Assembly: GCF_041146395.1 (NCBI RefSeq)
Contig: NC_090989.1
Location: 244,146,843-244,210,842, forward strand
From: Eulemur rufifrons
Taxonomy: Eukaryota; Chordata; Mammalia; Primates; Lemuridae
Direction of reading: 5' to 3'
Length of the DNA: 64,000 bases
In this document: positions 24,101-37,760 of the stretch, piece by piece
Numbering within the stretch: position 1 is the first letter of the stretch
Layout of the letters: the number at the start of each line of letters is the position of its first letter
Position numbers and translations under genes: made by a program
Notes under the pieces: generated by a model
Told to the model about the DNA's origin: nothing
What the model saw: the letters and a program-made list of their open reading frames with translations, nothing else
The model's database searches: none

Positions 24101-24600
24101 TTTTTGATACATAAAATATGATTAGAACTCCAAATAGTAAATTATCCCTTAAAATAATGCATAAATAATTTACCATGTGTAACACTTTTCTGATAAAAAT
24201 ATAGCTAAATGAGATGATAAACACTATTTTGATTAATTGGTTAAATTGACCTTTTTCTTTAATTCGCTTTTTCTATATTAAATTTAATAAAAAATACTCC
24301 AGAATTTAATTAATGTTTAACATGGAAAATTGTGTTTGGTAATTGACTTAATTTTTTTACTAATTGGTTACATATTAAATCCTCATTTTCATACAACACT
24401 TCTCATTACCAAGAATAATAATTGTAGTCAAGAAAATATTCATCACTTTGGTGGAGGTTTTCTTCCTAACTTAATAATCAAAAAGTTAATTTTTATTGAA
24501 TTACTTCTAGTTAGGAATATTAACTTTAATCAAGCAAACTTCTTACATTTCTGGCTTATGGTTTAATGCAGTGGTTTGTAATATATCACACAAAGCATTA
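24101..24600. promoter_or_regulatory. candidate conserved AT-rich regulatory element
   Basis: This repeat-free stretch is dense in TAAT/ATTA homeodomain-type cores: GATTAATTGG near 24232, TTTAATTAATG near 24305, GGTAATTGAC near 24338, ACTAATTGG near 24359. Such clusters are typical of developmental enhancers, but AT-rich DNA yields them by chance too. No alignment was possible. Confidence 0.3.
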
Positions 24601-24610
24601 AGCATTCTGC

Positions 24611-24632
24611 ATATATATATATATATATATAT
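24611..24632. repeat. (TA)n microsatellite
   Basis: Eleven AT dinucleotides in a row. Confidence 0.95.
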
Positions 24633-26464
24633 TTTACTCAAGTGCTTTGTTTATTTAAGCAGAGAATTACCATCAATAAATGCCTGTTAAGTGCTTAATA
24701 ATTGCATTTAGTGGCTCAAAGTAAAACAGTGTTATGCATTGTGTTTTGTAATACTAAGATATCAATTATAACTAACCTATAGTGATAAGGAACACATTCC
24801 TTGATAATGTATACTAAAACCTACAAAAATAGCATTCAAACACCAAAAATTTATATTTTGTACTTATGTTTGCCTACATCTAGCCTAGGTAGATTATCAA
24901 CCTGAAAGTTCATATTCCTAGAAGCATGTTGATCCTAACTAAGGACACAGCTTTCTGATTTTATAAGTCCTTACATCTATACAAATGATACACTGTAGTT
25001 TATTAAAGTATTGTCAGCCTTATATTAGTTGATTTGGATAAAATATCACAAATTCGTATTTTTAATGACAAATTATACTTACTCCAAGTTTTCATTTATT
25101 TATGAAGTTTCTTATATTTTGGTAAAAAAAAAAAAATTTGTTGTAAACCTATCACATCTAGTTCTTCCATGATCCGCCCCAGATAGAAGCACTCACTATC
25201 TCAAACATAATGATGTTGAATAGTTGTAAATGCAATTATGATATGTAACTGTAAAATATACAGGTAAGAGGATAAAATAAATGCAGCCATGTGTACCATG
25301 TCCTATAAGATTGCATCTAATGTTGCAGGTTGGGCCTCTTGATTGTCACTTCATTGCCAGCCAGTTGTGAGCAGAGCTTTGAACCGTTTTCATCGAAGGC
25401 AGAAGAGTGTGACGACATAGGAGTTAAAGGACTAGACAGTGTCACTTAGAAGGGTGTGATCAAAGTGAATTTGGTGATTTGTGAAGTGCATTAAGATAAG
25501 AATTAAAAATGTCCATTAGATTTGGCAAATTGAAACATTTTTGAATATATGGAAAGCAATTTTACAAACTCAGACTGTAGATGCCAAATTGTAGTAAAAT
25601 GCAAGTAACAGGGAAGAGGGAACAACAAGGAATGGCAGACAGGATATCAATGCTGAGGTAGTTGGTGTGAGCCTGTGTTGGACCACTGACCTATGTGGGT
25701 AGAAATGTCATCATAAATACCATGTTAAAGGAAAAGGCTGTGTGACAGCTGTGGATCATGAAGCTGAAAGTCAAGTGGGGTCTAACCACGGGCAGTGTTG
25801 AGAAGAATAAGGTGGTTGAGGTAAGGGGACAGGTATAGACCTAAAATACAGAAACAACTTACCTTAATGCTTCTAAAATTATTTGTACTTGTTTTATAAT
25901 AGTAAATCTTCAATATTAAAATAATTGATTTGTCTTATTCTATATAATACTCAGAGTTAAAATCATTACCAAAGTCTTTTAAGTGTATCATAACCCAAAA
26001 TAGAATTTAGCCAAAATTTCTTGCTCTAGAAATTGACTTTTAAATGTAGACATAGCTATCTCACCACTCTTAAGGAAGATATGATGAGCTGGAGAACAAT
26101 CTGAAAATCGAAAAATAGCCTCACCTAAACTAGGTATTTTTGGTGGGTAAGAAAGTAAAAAATATGTCCCCTGAAATACTGAGTTTGACCTGCTTAGTGA
26201 ATGTGTTTCTTTGTAATGCTGTGAATTTCAAAGTCAATAAACCAAATACATGCCCTAAATTGCTTTCAATTTTGAATGGCTTTTTAAATACATTTTTTCC
26301 TCCTAACTCTTACTATGAACAATTCCCATCTGACCCAGGAAGCTGAGTGAAGTGTAAAATTGCCTGGCTTCTCATGAAATTTGTACAACTCTATGTTTTT
26401 AGGATGGTAATTTTATAACTATGTTATCAATATATTTGTGTTGATTAATCAACTTATTTCTAAT
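24633..26464. other. single-copy AT-rich DNA
   Basis: No gene is recognised. The block at about 25320-25500 is more complex in composition than its flanks and repeat-free. The block at 25600-25860 is purine-rich and might be an unrecognised old repeat. Confidence 0.45.
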
Positions 26465-27500
<1,036 letters not shown>

Positions 27501-28390
27501 TAAGCAATTATTATACTAGTGATTACAAAAGTGATGATTTTAAAATTCTCTTATTTCATCTAAATTAATTATCTTAAAATCTCCTACATACAAAGATTTC
27601 CTAGATTTAGCCAAACAGAAATGGTAATGAGGGCAAAATGTTTCTCTGGCACTTGGTTTTCTTTTCTGGATATTTTCTCCCCATCAGGTCTTCTCAAATA
27701 TCTATACCATTTTTTGCCCAGTGCCTTTATACATTCTCATATTCCTTCCCGAATATTGTAGTGCCTAAGATTTATTCTTAGCTTCTTTATGACTTTAAAC
27801 AGATTATTCATTCCCTTTGGACATAGGTTTTTCATCAATTCGAGATAATAACACATATCCTTCACCGGGTTGTGAGAATTTCACAAGATAACAATAGAGT
27901 CTGACACATGGTTAAAGTTTAATAAAATGTCATTATTGTCAGTAAATTTAAAGCACTGGGCAGAAATAAGTATCAGGTCCCTTCCTGTACTATGTTTTCT
28001 ACTATTCTTGTGTTTTAGGAGTATTTATGATTATTTAGCTAATGTTATTTATTTTTAAAATTATTAGTTTTTATATTTAAATACTTTTACCTCATTCTTT
28101 GGCAGAACATAAAATGTATAATCTATATGATATTTCAAAATGTATGGTTATTGAATAGAATAAATTACCATATAAAATAAACTGTTACATAAAATTGCAC
28201 TTTTATGAGGTGTTGGAACATTTTCTTTGTTACTTCTGTTGCCTCAACATTATTTAAAATATTAAAATACCATATTTCAACTGTCAAACATCACAATTAA
28301 TATCTATTGAGGTTTAAAGGTGGATAATTACACACGTGTTTAGAATAGAGATGGATGGAGTCAGAATAATGGAGATAAAAATGTGGATGT
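27501..28390. other. single-copy AT-rich DNA
   Basis: No gene or repeat recognised. Confidence 0.5.
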
Positions 28391-28537
28391 TGTGAGGGGT
28401 ACAATGGTGCACACCTGTGGTCCCAGCTACTAGAAGGCTGAGGTGGGAGGATGAGGTGAGTCCAGGAGTTCAAGTACAGCCTGGAGAACATAGTGAGATC
28501 CCATCTCTAAAAAAATAATTAAATAAAAAATAAATGG
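28391..28537 (+). mobile_element. FLAM-type free left Alu monomer
   Basis: A single 7SL-derived arm: 'ACACCTGTGGTCCCAGCTAC', 'GGCTGAGGTGGGAGGATGAG', 'GTCCAGGAGTTCAAGTACAG', 'GATCCCATCTCTAAAAAAA' and an A-rich tail to 28537. No right arm follows. Confidence 0.85.
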
Positions 28538-30005
28538 GGATGTTATTCACATTGCTAAATCAGCTTGCCCTGTGGCCAGATGGACTTCTTTCCCCATGCC
28601 CACTGAGTGTGTATGTTGGGATAATCTGCTAAGAACATAGTTCTTTCAATAGAAACATGTACCCATTCAGGTGTAAATAGGACTGTTGACCCATATTTTT
28701 AAACTAGAAGAGCAGTGGCAGAGAAATAGACCATAGATCTGGCCTAGAAAGCTGACCCCTAGTCCTGAGGGAGAGCAGAATTAGTAGGGAAATGGAGAAT
28801 GGCAAGCAGAGCATCCAAAGACTGAACCCCAAAGGGAGAGACTAAAACAACATATGCCCAATGCCTTTTTCCTATTGTCAGAGGGGGAAGAAGGGGTGCA
28901 GACAAGAGAGGTAGTAATATGCACAGAAAAGAGACAGCCTACAAAATGGAGCTAGAGACTTAGGGTTGTTAGTTCCAAGGCTATTGCAAAAAAATCCAGA
29001 TAAGAATTAATGGGTTACTGCACTGAAGTTATTAAAATTGGTCAGAATCTGGGTATATTTTGAAGTTTAAGTCATCAGGAATTTCTGATGGATTGAATAA
29101 ACAATATAAGAGAAAGAGACAGTCTCGGATGACTCTGAGGTTTTGGACCCAAGGCTTCACTAAAATTTTCTTTACTCTCATGATGTGCTGAACTTCATTT
29201 CTTGGCCATATCACAATGCTATTTATTGTCTATCATTTTTTAAAAGAAGTTCTAATTTTATTAAAGTCATGCATGCACTTATTTTTAAAATTAGAATGAT
29301 ATTACTTAACTTTATGTCAGAAAGGTCAGTCACTAGCAGTTTGTTTCTTTACCCTCCAAGGTTACTTTCCAGATGGTATCGGTTTTCCAGTTCTTTTTTT
29401 AGGTATTTTTTTTTCCTAGTGTATATTTTAAAATTACATTTTTAAATGTAAACAATTAAATTTTTAAAAATAATGAGGTGATATTTCAGCTACTTCATTT
29501 ACTCATTTTAGTAATTATTGATTCCTGTTATGGTTCTTGAAGATTTAACTTTCAACCCTTACTCACACCCATGCTTTCCCTTCTCTCAGGCTTTGACCTA
29601 GATAGCTCCAGATTTATTATTAGATAAATAGAAGGTATTTTCACCGTGATTACTATGTAAATACATTTCACTTCTAAATGATGTATTGTGCTATGATGAC
29701 CTTTCTTTTCCCATTGCCTCCCTTCACTGCCATACACTGGAGTTAATAATTGCTAATTTATATTAGTTTTCTATATATGCATGAATATTTTTCTCCAAAT
29801 GCATCCATCTATCTGTCAATTTAGTAGATTTCTGTTCTTCCTCCTTGAAATATTTTTGCCCAGGTTTTCCCAGTCCGTATTTTTGAAGTCTAGGTTTGAC
29901 ACAAAGATGTTATTTGTGTATTTCTCTCACCTGTTGTATTAACATTTTCTCCTTTCTGCATCTTATATCTTCCTCTTTAGGTTTGTTGAAACCACATCTC
30001 TCAGC
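28538..30005. other. single-copy DNA
   Basis: No gene is seen. The purine-rich part at about 28690-28950 has no recognisable coding or repeat identity. Confidence 0.45.
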
Positions 30006-30170
30006 ATAGTGTTTCTCAAACTTTAATGTGCATCGGAATTACTTGGAGATCGCTGGGTCCCACCTTCAGTGTCTGATTCAGTAAGTTTGGAGTGAGGAGA
30101 GTGAATTTGGTTTTTAAAAAAATTCTCAGGTGATGATGCTGATTTGGAAAATACACTTTGAAAACTACAA
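30006..30170 (+). mobile_element. MER5A-type hAT (Charlie) element
   Basis: It opens 'AGTGTTTCTCAAACTTTAAT', continues 'GTGCATCGGAATTACTTGGA' and 'GTGTCTGATTCAGTAAG', and closes 'CACTTTGAAAACTAC'. This is the standard MER5A order with its inverted ends. Confidence 0.85.
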
Positions 30171-30269
30171 TTTTAGAGTACAGGGGAGGCAACTATTTGA
30201 GAACTTTCATGTCTTTCTGCTTTAGTGTAACAAATTGCACTGTTGCCTACAGTGCCTCATGCCTTTCTG

Positions 30270-30643
30270 TATTCAAGCCTTTGTGCGACTTTGCAATCCC
30301 TTCCTTTAGAAGTGGAGTTTATTTCCCTGCCTCACTGGTGTAAAGGTTTGGTGATATGCCTTGCTCAGACCAATGGTGTTTTAATGGATGTGACTCAAGC
30401 AAACGACTTATACTTGTTTGCAGGATGAATTTCTCTTATGTTTCCCCGGAACATAAGAGAAAAATGAGAGTGGGAAAAATAAGAGTCACATGAGGCAAAC
30501 CCAACTGAGCCTTGCTTATAGGATCTTAACCGAAGGCAATCTGCAGAAGCATGGGTAAAAAAATAAATGCTTGTTTGTATTAGTCACTGAATTATGGTGC
30601 AGTTTGTAACAGGGCATTATCGTGAAAGTAGCCAAATAATACA
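30270..30643 (+). mobile_element. probable MLT1-type MaLR LTR
   Basis: Sense-oriented phrases 'GAAGTGGAGTTTATTTCCCT', 'GCTCAGACCAATGGTGTTTT' and, near the end, 'TTTGTATTAGTCACTGAATT' with 'GCAGTTTGTAACAGGGCATT' fit a diverged MLT1. The 5' edge is unclear. Confidence 0.55.
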
Positions 30644-30659
30644 GAAAGCCTGGTTAAAA

Positions 30660-31860
30660 GTCATTTTCTATCAGAATGTTCATTTGTTTGAGAGCTTACA
30701 TTTTTGTTTCTTTATGAAACATTTTAGAAACTTCTTTTTAAACAGAGGTTTTGAAATTTCACAGTGATGGACACTATTAGGGATCTTTTCTTATTTATTG
30801 CTTGACTTCATGATAGGCCCTTTTATTCTAGAGATACATATTCTTCATTTCCAGAAATTTTCTATATTGTTGTTATTTTTTCTTTTATAATCACCCCATT
30901 CTATTTTATTTGCTATTTCTAGAACTCCTATAATTTAGATGTTAGACCTTCTGGATAGATTGATCTTTTCTCTCATACTTTATATTTATTTCTGGAATAT
31001 CCGTTTGACTCTATTTTCTAAACTTGCCACTGAATTTAAAAAAAATTAGACACCTTTAAATTTTCAGCTTTCTTCTTTCTTCTTTGAATATTTCTTATGA
31101 AGTCATATTTTAAGTTTATGACTGCATTTTCTTCTCTTCTTTCTGAGGATATTGACTATCCATCTGTGGTATCTATGAATTTTCTACTCTTTGGGTCATG
31201 GGTTTCTTTACTCAGTTTGTAGTTCTGTTTATTCTGGCCTCTCTTTTTTCTGTTTGGGCATTTTCTTGACTGGAAACTTTATTTAGGTGAGATGGGTCTT
31301 TGTGATAATGGAGATTTTCCATAGATGGAGGTTGTTGAATCAGCCTTTTTGTTAGGGAACTCAGATATTAGTGTGAGTCTGTTTTTTGTGTTTTCCCAAG
31401 TGCCATTTAGTTTTTTGTCAAGGAATCCTCCAGTCCACCTCCTGGGTACGTGTTGGTTGGAGCAAGTATTATTGGGGGGAAGTTATTCCTGGCTGCCAGG
31501 ATTCTGGGTACAGGTTAGAGAAAGATCAATTAACATGCTGCAATTTAACATGTAGTTCAGTTTTTCTCTCTGTTTTCAACTGACCCCTCAATTCTGCCCT
31601 CAAGGGGGCCAGTAACCATGATTCTAGAGCCTCCACAGCTCAATTTCCTCAAAGAGGAGAAGCGGGGTGTTTGGCTGTTCTTTCCCCTTGTAGACATTTA
31701 TATTATTATTGCCTCTGCTCTTTTAAACCTGTTATCACACCTCCATATGTGTTCTGCCTTCTAACAACTGGAGATAACTTGCCTGCTGTTTTCTGTTCTC
31801 TTGTTTTCTATCCTTGGGTTTATATAATAATAATTTACCGTCATTTTGGTGAAGCACGAG
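30660..31860 (-). mobile_element. probable old L1M relic, antisense
   Basis: The T-rich sequence contains 'TCTAGAACTCCTATAATTTA' followed by 'GATGTTAGACCTTCTGGATA', then 'CTTTATATTTATTTCTGGAA' and 'TCTTTCTGAGGATATTGACT', an order I associate with antisense L1M non-coding sequence. It is very diverged; I cannot give the subfamily or firm edges. No coding frame is supported. Confidence 0.45.
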
Positions 31861-31939
31861 AAGGGAAATGAGATAAATAGGTATAAGCAATAATCTGTGT
31901 TTCACTAGAAGTATGATTTGTTAACCAGGTTAACTGGAT

Positions 31940-32066
31940 GGTAATCTCCATGAAGAAATGATGTGTGGCTACTTTATTTGCAGTTCTACCCATGGTCTAG
32001 CACAGTACCAGGCATATAATGAGCACTCTTTATATGTGTTGAATAAATAACTAATTGAATGAATGC
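31940..32066 (+). mobile_element. L2 LINE 3' end
   Basis: 'TAATCTCCATGAAGAAATG', 'GTCTAGCACAGTACCAGGCA', then 'TGTTGAATAAATAACTAATT' and GAATGAATG follow the sense L2 3' terminus. Confidence 0.85.
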
Positions 32067-32276
32067 CTTTAAAAGAAACACACAGGCAATATTTAGATGT
32101 CTATTCAACAGAATCCATGACTGTCCAATCCAAAAGAGGAAATGCAGAGGTAGGTGGAAAGCAGATAAGACCATCCGGCAGAGTGGCATGGGCAGACAGA
32201 CCAATGCTATTTGAAAATTCAGTTCTATTAGCATTGTTCTTAGTTGACTTAACAGATTTAGAAGGTTGTTTACACT

Positions 32277-32681
32277 TAATTCTTTCCAGGGAAAACTTCC
32301 TTTTAATTCTTTTTTTTTTTTTTTTTTTTTGAGACAGAGTCTCACTCTGTTGCCCAGGCTAGAGTGAGTGCCGTGGCGTCAGCCTAGCTCACAGCAACCT
32401 CAAACTCCTGAGCTCAAACGATCCTCCTGTCTCAGCCTCCCGAGTAGCTGGGACTACAGGCATGCGCCACCATGCCCGGCTAATTTTTTCTATATATATT
32501 TTTAGCTGTCCATATAATTTCTTTCTATTTTTAGTAGAGGTGGGGTCTCGCTCTTGCTCAGGCTGGTCTCGAACTCCTGAGCTCAAACGATCCGCCCACC
32601 TCGGCCTCCCAGAGTGCTAGGATTACAGGCGTGAGCCACCCCACCCGGCCTCTTTTAATTCTTTCCAGGGAAAATTTCCTT
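32277..32681. repeat. tandem-duplicated flank around the Alu
   Basis: TTAATTCTTTCCAGGGAAAA plus (C/T)TTCC occurs on the left (about 32277-32301) and again on the right (about 32656-32680) of the Alu. The shared stretch is longer than the presumed 11-bp target duplication. Confidence 0.75.
32310..32650 (-). mobile_element. strepsirrhine-type Alu, antisense
   Basis: T-tract, GAGACAGAGTCTCACTCTGT, the diagnostic middle 'TATATATTTTTAGCTGTCCA', and end 'CACCCGGCC'. The near-adjacent CTTTTAATTCT on each side (ending 32310; starting 32652) serves as the target duplication. It is very similar to the Alus at 26761 and 38041. Confidence 0.95.
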
Positions 32682-34204
32682 GTCTACTTGAATGGTATCT
32701 GGATCACATTCCTATGCTACTGCTAAGTATTATGAAATGATTCTTCTTTTTATTATGAAAAGAAAAATGAAAAGTCAAACAAATACTTTTCTTTTTCAAA
32801 TATTTGTATTTTTTAAATGTGCTGTGGTAAATTTAGAGGTTACCCTCCATATCCCCTGGCTCTACAAAATCTGATCTGGTTAATTCTTAGGAAGATAGTT
32901 AAGTATCTTCTATTTGAACAAATCTATGGTTAGGTAGCTCTATATCCTTGTGTTCTTGAAAAACATACATATGTGATTATGAAATATCATGATAATAAAT
33001 ACAGAAAGCAGAGACAGGTCTGAATATCCCCCTACTTCCTTTCTGTAAGATTAGAATTTCTCAGCATCTTTATGAGAACACTGGTATGATGAATGTGCAC
33101 TTATCAGAAAAGGAAGATTACTTAACTCTCTATTAATAATTTTTAAAGACATTTGGAATCCTAATTTGATTTAGACCTTTTGATTAATGTCCATATAAGC
33201 GAGCATGACTTATAAAATCTGTTTATAGGTATGTGTTTATTAGTATATGTTTGATACATCAAAACATTTATATGAACAGATGAATATTCTTCAGATAAAT
33301 TATATCCTTACTAAGTATTTCCCTCTAGGGAAGGTTGTTAGTTTGAGAGTAAAACTAAATATATATATATATATATATGTATGTATATACACACACATAT
33401 AATATATGCTTACAAATGAAAATATCTCAGAAATAGAAAATGTATTGGCATACATATGGTAAATTGGTACAACGTAACATAAGACCATGCTTTATTATTG
33501 CCTAGGGGATCCCAAACTTCCCCCTGTTCCCTTCTATACACTCGTTTCAAATAAAATTCCTTATATAAAGGAAATAGAATAACAGTCTTGTATCTTTAGA
33601 AAGTAGTGCCAGAGCTATGATGTCTATTTCACTTCTAAAACTTCTACTTAGGTACAAGGATGTAGGTGACGCACTCTATACATAATCCATTAGCTCTTGC
33701 TGTACACATAGAATCAAAATTAGTATTGCTAACATCCTGTGACTATGGCCAATCTTAATGACTCTTGCAATGCTTATGGATAAAACCAATTCTCAATTAT
33801 CACTCTGGTAATTGGGACTGCATTTTTAGCATAAGTGAACACCATGGGAGGCCCAAAACTTCACTGTTGCAGAGAACCCCAAAGCCTCCTCACTCTGTCC
33901 TTTGTCTTGTACATTGACCTTCATTTTATTTCAGAATCTTTGTCTGATTTGAGCAAATTCCTCTGTGCCTGGAGAAGATGTCATGAATACACATTAATTT
34001 GTCACTGTCTTCTTATCTATACTTTCTTCCATTCAGAGCTATTTGTCCCTCTCTTTTGTTTAGTTTTCCATGATATAACCTTTTCTCACATTCCTCCTGC
34101 AGTTGTTTTTTAATCATATTGTCCCTAATAGAGACTGATCCTCGAGTATATAGACCTGAGATTCTGTATAGTAGATATCGGGGTTGCATTTTGTTTAACT
34201 TGTG
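32682..34204. other. single-copy DNA with a TA/CA microsatellite
   Basis: No gene is seen. A compound simple repeat lies at 33359-33400: (AT)n, then GTAT units, then a short (AC)4. Confidence 0.5.
33359..33400. repeat. compound (AT)n / (AC)n microsatellite
   Basis: About ten AT dinucleotides, then GTATGTATATAC and four AC units. Confidence 0.9.
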
Positions 34205-34335
34205 CTCTGTTATAGACTTTAAGTCCTATGATGGCAGGGGCTTTGTTTATCTGGATAAATTATGTCTTTCCAGGCCTTAATGCACTGTATAGAACATAGT
34301 AGGCATTTGTTACATATTTGTTGTGTGAATGAATG
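34205..34335 (+). mobile_element. L2 LINE 3' end
   Basis: 'TATAGACTTTAAGTCCTATG', 'ATGGCAGGGGCTTTGTTTAT', 'ATAGAACATAGTAGGCATTT' and the terminal GTGTGAATGAATG match the sense L2 3' end. Confidence 0.85.
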
Positions 34336-35040
34336 TAATTGCTTGTGATTCCATTATATTTTGAATGTCCAAATAGCAAGGTTATTTCTTTAGTCCAGCT
34401 GCTAAAGAATGTGTCTGAGAATTGCATCAGGATCTGAGTCATATTGCATCATAAGAGAAAATAATTTACTATGATTATCGTTGCCCTTAGCAGCAATAAC
34501 CACAAAAGTGCTTATAAAGGCTTAATTGTCCATGGAGATATATGTGGCAGTGTATGAAGACATAAAAAGCACAAAGTTTAGAGGGTTTGACAGGTACCTC
34601 TGGTGTACTCAGACATGGTAGACCAGCAGAAAGGCATTTTCAGGCCATTTTGTTATCAAAATTAAGAAAAAAATTAAATTCCCCATTTTTGTGCCAGTAT
34701 ATGGTTTCATTTTTTAACAAATATAAATAAGCTCATTTTATGTAAAAATTACAGGAGCAATATTTATGTGTAGTTATCTATTAACAAAAGAATAGAAAAA
34801 TGCAATTAATACACAGATAGCAAATTTCATACATACAACCATGTACTTGCCATAGATTTTAGAAATGTCTATATATAAATAATAACTTTACATTAGTAAA
34901 TTTGCAGTTGAGATCCTCTTGATAATAAAAGATAGGCATAAGAAAGTTCTCTGTTCTTACCGATATAAAAAAGAAATGTTTATATGTTATTACCATGAAT
35001 TTAGGAAATTCAAACATGTAAACTCTAAGTAACAATAATG
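34336..35040. other. single-copy AT-rich DNA
   Basis: No gene or repeat recognised. Confidence 0.5.
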
Positions 35041-35310
35041 TCCCTATTAAACCAAGGAGAGACATCTGGGTTTTTTTTAAAAGATTATTGTAGTTGACAA
35101 TGGATGTGCTGACATCATCCTAATTATTTGAATTTGCTAATAATTGTCCTTTACATAATAGTAGTACAAGTTCATCCTTAAGATGCATATGTTTTGCTAA
35201 TGTTAAGATTAGCTGATTAATATTGATGGCAGCCAAGGCCAGTGGCTAATGTCTGACATCTGTTTGGGAAATCAGTGTTCCAATTCAGGAAGCTGGCATT
35301 TCTGTTGAGG
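35041..35310. promoter_or_regulatory. candidate conserved regulatory element
   Basis: Repeat-free DNA with TGACATCA (35110-35117, CRE/AP-1-like), CTAATTATTTG (35120 on), GCTAATAATTG, and ATGCATATG (35183 on, POU-like), followed by GCTGATTAATATTG. The motif cluster resembles vertebrate developmental enhancers. Conservation could not be tested. Confidence 0.3.
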
Positions 35311-36595
35311 TTAGAATGAGGGGTTAGTGTGTAAGGAATTATGATTAGGGTTTTGTGCATGGTTAAGGTTAGGAATAGGGACATGATCTATTTCATTTCT
35401 GTTCATCTCAGTATGTCTCTGGTGTCAAGTTGCTTGCTCTATTCTGTGTTAACAGAGAGGTCTTCCCCTCTGCTCCCTTGCGGCACATTCACTGTGGCAC
35501 ATTATTTCACTTGCTCCATTTTATGTTAATGGACTGATTGATATTTTTTCCTTCTCTGTGTTAGTCCTTATCTTGTCCTTTTCATTTGAGACACAAGCAT
35601 TCATTTTGTTCCAATTTGTTTGAGTTACAGGTAGACACTTGCACTGATTTAAAGTGTGTGTGTGTGTGGGGTAAATTTTACAGCACCCTTTTCCAGACAC
35701 CAACCCTAATCTTGATACTAAAAACACGTCCAAGGAAACTGTTATTTTAGTTTTGGGAGGGAAAGGTAAAGATATATAGATTTGTGTGGGTGTATTTGGA
35801 ATTTTAGTGAATCTAAAACTGTAAACCAAAAATAAAGTCATAAAGTTCTTGAATTTATTTTTCTCAGACACAGATTACTTCTTTTAATTGTTTTCTTTAG
35901 TGTGCTTCAGTTATAATCAGTGTGTGGGAGAGGTAAAAATTAGAGTTCACACACCTCTTATGCAAAGGAGAGCAATGAACCTATTTATTACAGCAAAAAG
36001 GGAGTTAGTAAAGTGAATTAGCCACAAAGATTAAGAAAATGGAACAGCCTAAAAAGGAAAGAAAGAACACTGGGACCTCTCAGTGTATTGAATGAATGTA
36101 CAAGTAAAATACATTTTTCCTTTATTTCCACTTTGCCACAGCAACAACAACAAAAAAATCAAGGAGAAAACAATAAAGACCTTGAAAATTTAGGAAAATT
36201 TCTCAAAAACATCTGAGGGTCTTACTATATTGATGCACATTGCTTACTCGATGTTTGTAATGAAGTTCCTAAAGCCATTGTGTCAATTTGATCAAGACGT
36301 TTTGTGCAGTGAATGGAAAATGAAAAAAGGAATTAAAACACACTCTAGGAAGGTTTTTGTCAAAAACTACTGAAAAAAAGAAAGAGTTTTGCATGTAAAA
36401 GTTTCAGTCAACACCAAAAAGTTTTTGCTTGGTACATATCTCCTGTCTATGGGGCAAAGCAAAACTAAATCAGAAGGAAATTTAAATTAGCTATGTGCTT
36501 TCTGTATTAAATGTAGGCTAGTATATTCTATTGTCATCGATCCAGATTACTACTAACTAATAGACAAGAATTTTTTTTTCATATGATATCCCAGT
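35311..36595. other. single-copy DNA
   Basis: Contains a short (GT)n at about 35656-35668 and a few TTAGG-like phrases at 35310-35380. No gene is seen. Confidence 0.45.
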
Positions 36596-36775
36596 CTGCC
36601 AACTTCTAGCTTGAGCAAGGTGCTGGTTAGATTTTTTTGTGCCTGAGACTCCACATCTTTCAAATGGGTATAGTAATAGGGATACTGTGAAAATCAATGA
36701 AGTATTACATGTAACACAGTTAGACATACCTGATACATAATAATTGTACAATAAATATTGTTTAATATTAATAAA
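36596..36775 (+). mobile_element. MIR SINE
   Basis: Sense MIR order: 'CTAGCTTGAGCAAGGTGCTG', 'GAGACTCCACATCTTTCAAA', 'TGGGTATAGTAATAGGGATA', then 'CAATAAATATTG'. Confidence 0.75.
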
Positions 36776-37685
36776 AGTACCAATAGTATCTAACATAATA
36801 CCCAGCTAATATTGGACATTTCCTTGTGCTTAAGAAGTTAATGAACAAATGAACAAAATGTACACAGTATCTTCATAAAAATAAGATTCAGGGACACCAC
36901 AGAAATTTAAACTTAGAAGTTATTTAGTTCACTTTCTTACCCAATATGATAGTCCTCTAACTTGTACCAATGGATTAACATTGTTGTCTTGCAAAATATT
37001 TTTCTTAAATTAAAATTAAATCTGAGTTCATTTAGCTTTGTTTATTGATGCTAGCTTTAACCTCTGGAACTTCACAGAGTTAGTAAACAGGTGCCCCATA
37101 TAAACATTGGACTGCAGGAATTACATAGATTATGGTCTGGGTAAAACATTCATTTGCTCTCAATTAATTTGGTTTTTCTGAGAAGTAATAATGCAATCAT
37201 TCTGATTTGTAAATGTGTTCTTGTATATACCATGGCCAGGACATAATAGAGACTCCAGAAAGGTCTGACTTATACCCCATGGGATTATTAATAACTACTA
37301 CAGGCATTATAGTAAGACTGTAGATAATTTAGTTCTCCTTTTGTCCAGAACCTTCATAAGGCACATTTCATTACTGTCATTTCTTCATTGAAGAAACTGG
37401 GATCTAGCTTGGTTATATTACTAGCCTAAGGACTTGGATATAGTCACCCAGAGGGTTACTCTCAAACCTTTCTGTTGTCTCATAGGAAAAATTGAGCTTT
37501 AACCTCTCCATTTTGTTGCTATATTTTCTGTCTTTTCCTAGACACCGTGGTGTGAACCCTTGTATTCTTGAAAGATATATATGAGACCTTATTCCCAAAA
37601 GTTAAAAAAAAAAAAAAAAACTTCCTGAGAAGTAGAACTAGGGTGGTTAATTAGGCTCCTGAATACTAAATAGAATTCCAGTCTG
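36776..37685. other. single-copy DNA
   Basis: No gene is recognised. A run of about 18 A lies at 37603-37620. Confidence 0.45.
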
Positions 37686-37760
37686 CATTGAACAATTTAA
37701 ATATATTATTTCATTTAATTCTCAACTATGAAGTTGATGTTATTATTGCAATTTAAATTA
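37686..37760 (-). mobile_element. short MIR fragment
   Basis: 'TATTATTTCATTTAATTCTC' followed by 'AACTATGAAGTTGATGTTAT' matches the reversed MIR core. Confidence 0.5.

Noticed and set aside
28690..28950. Purine-rich block as an exon
   Set aside because: No sustained frame, splice-site context or known domain.
35310..35380. Interstitial telomere-like TTAGGG sequence
   Set aside because: Only scattered TTAGG phrases without a regular 6-bp period.
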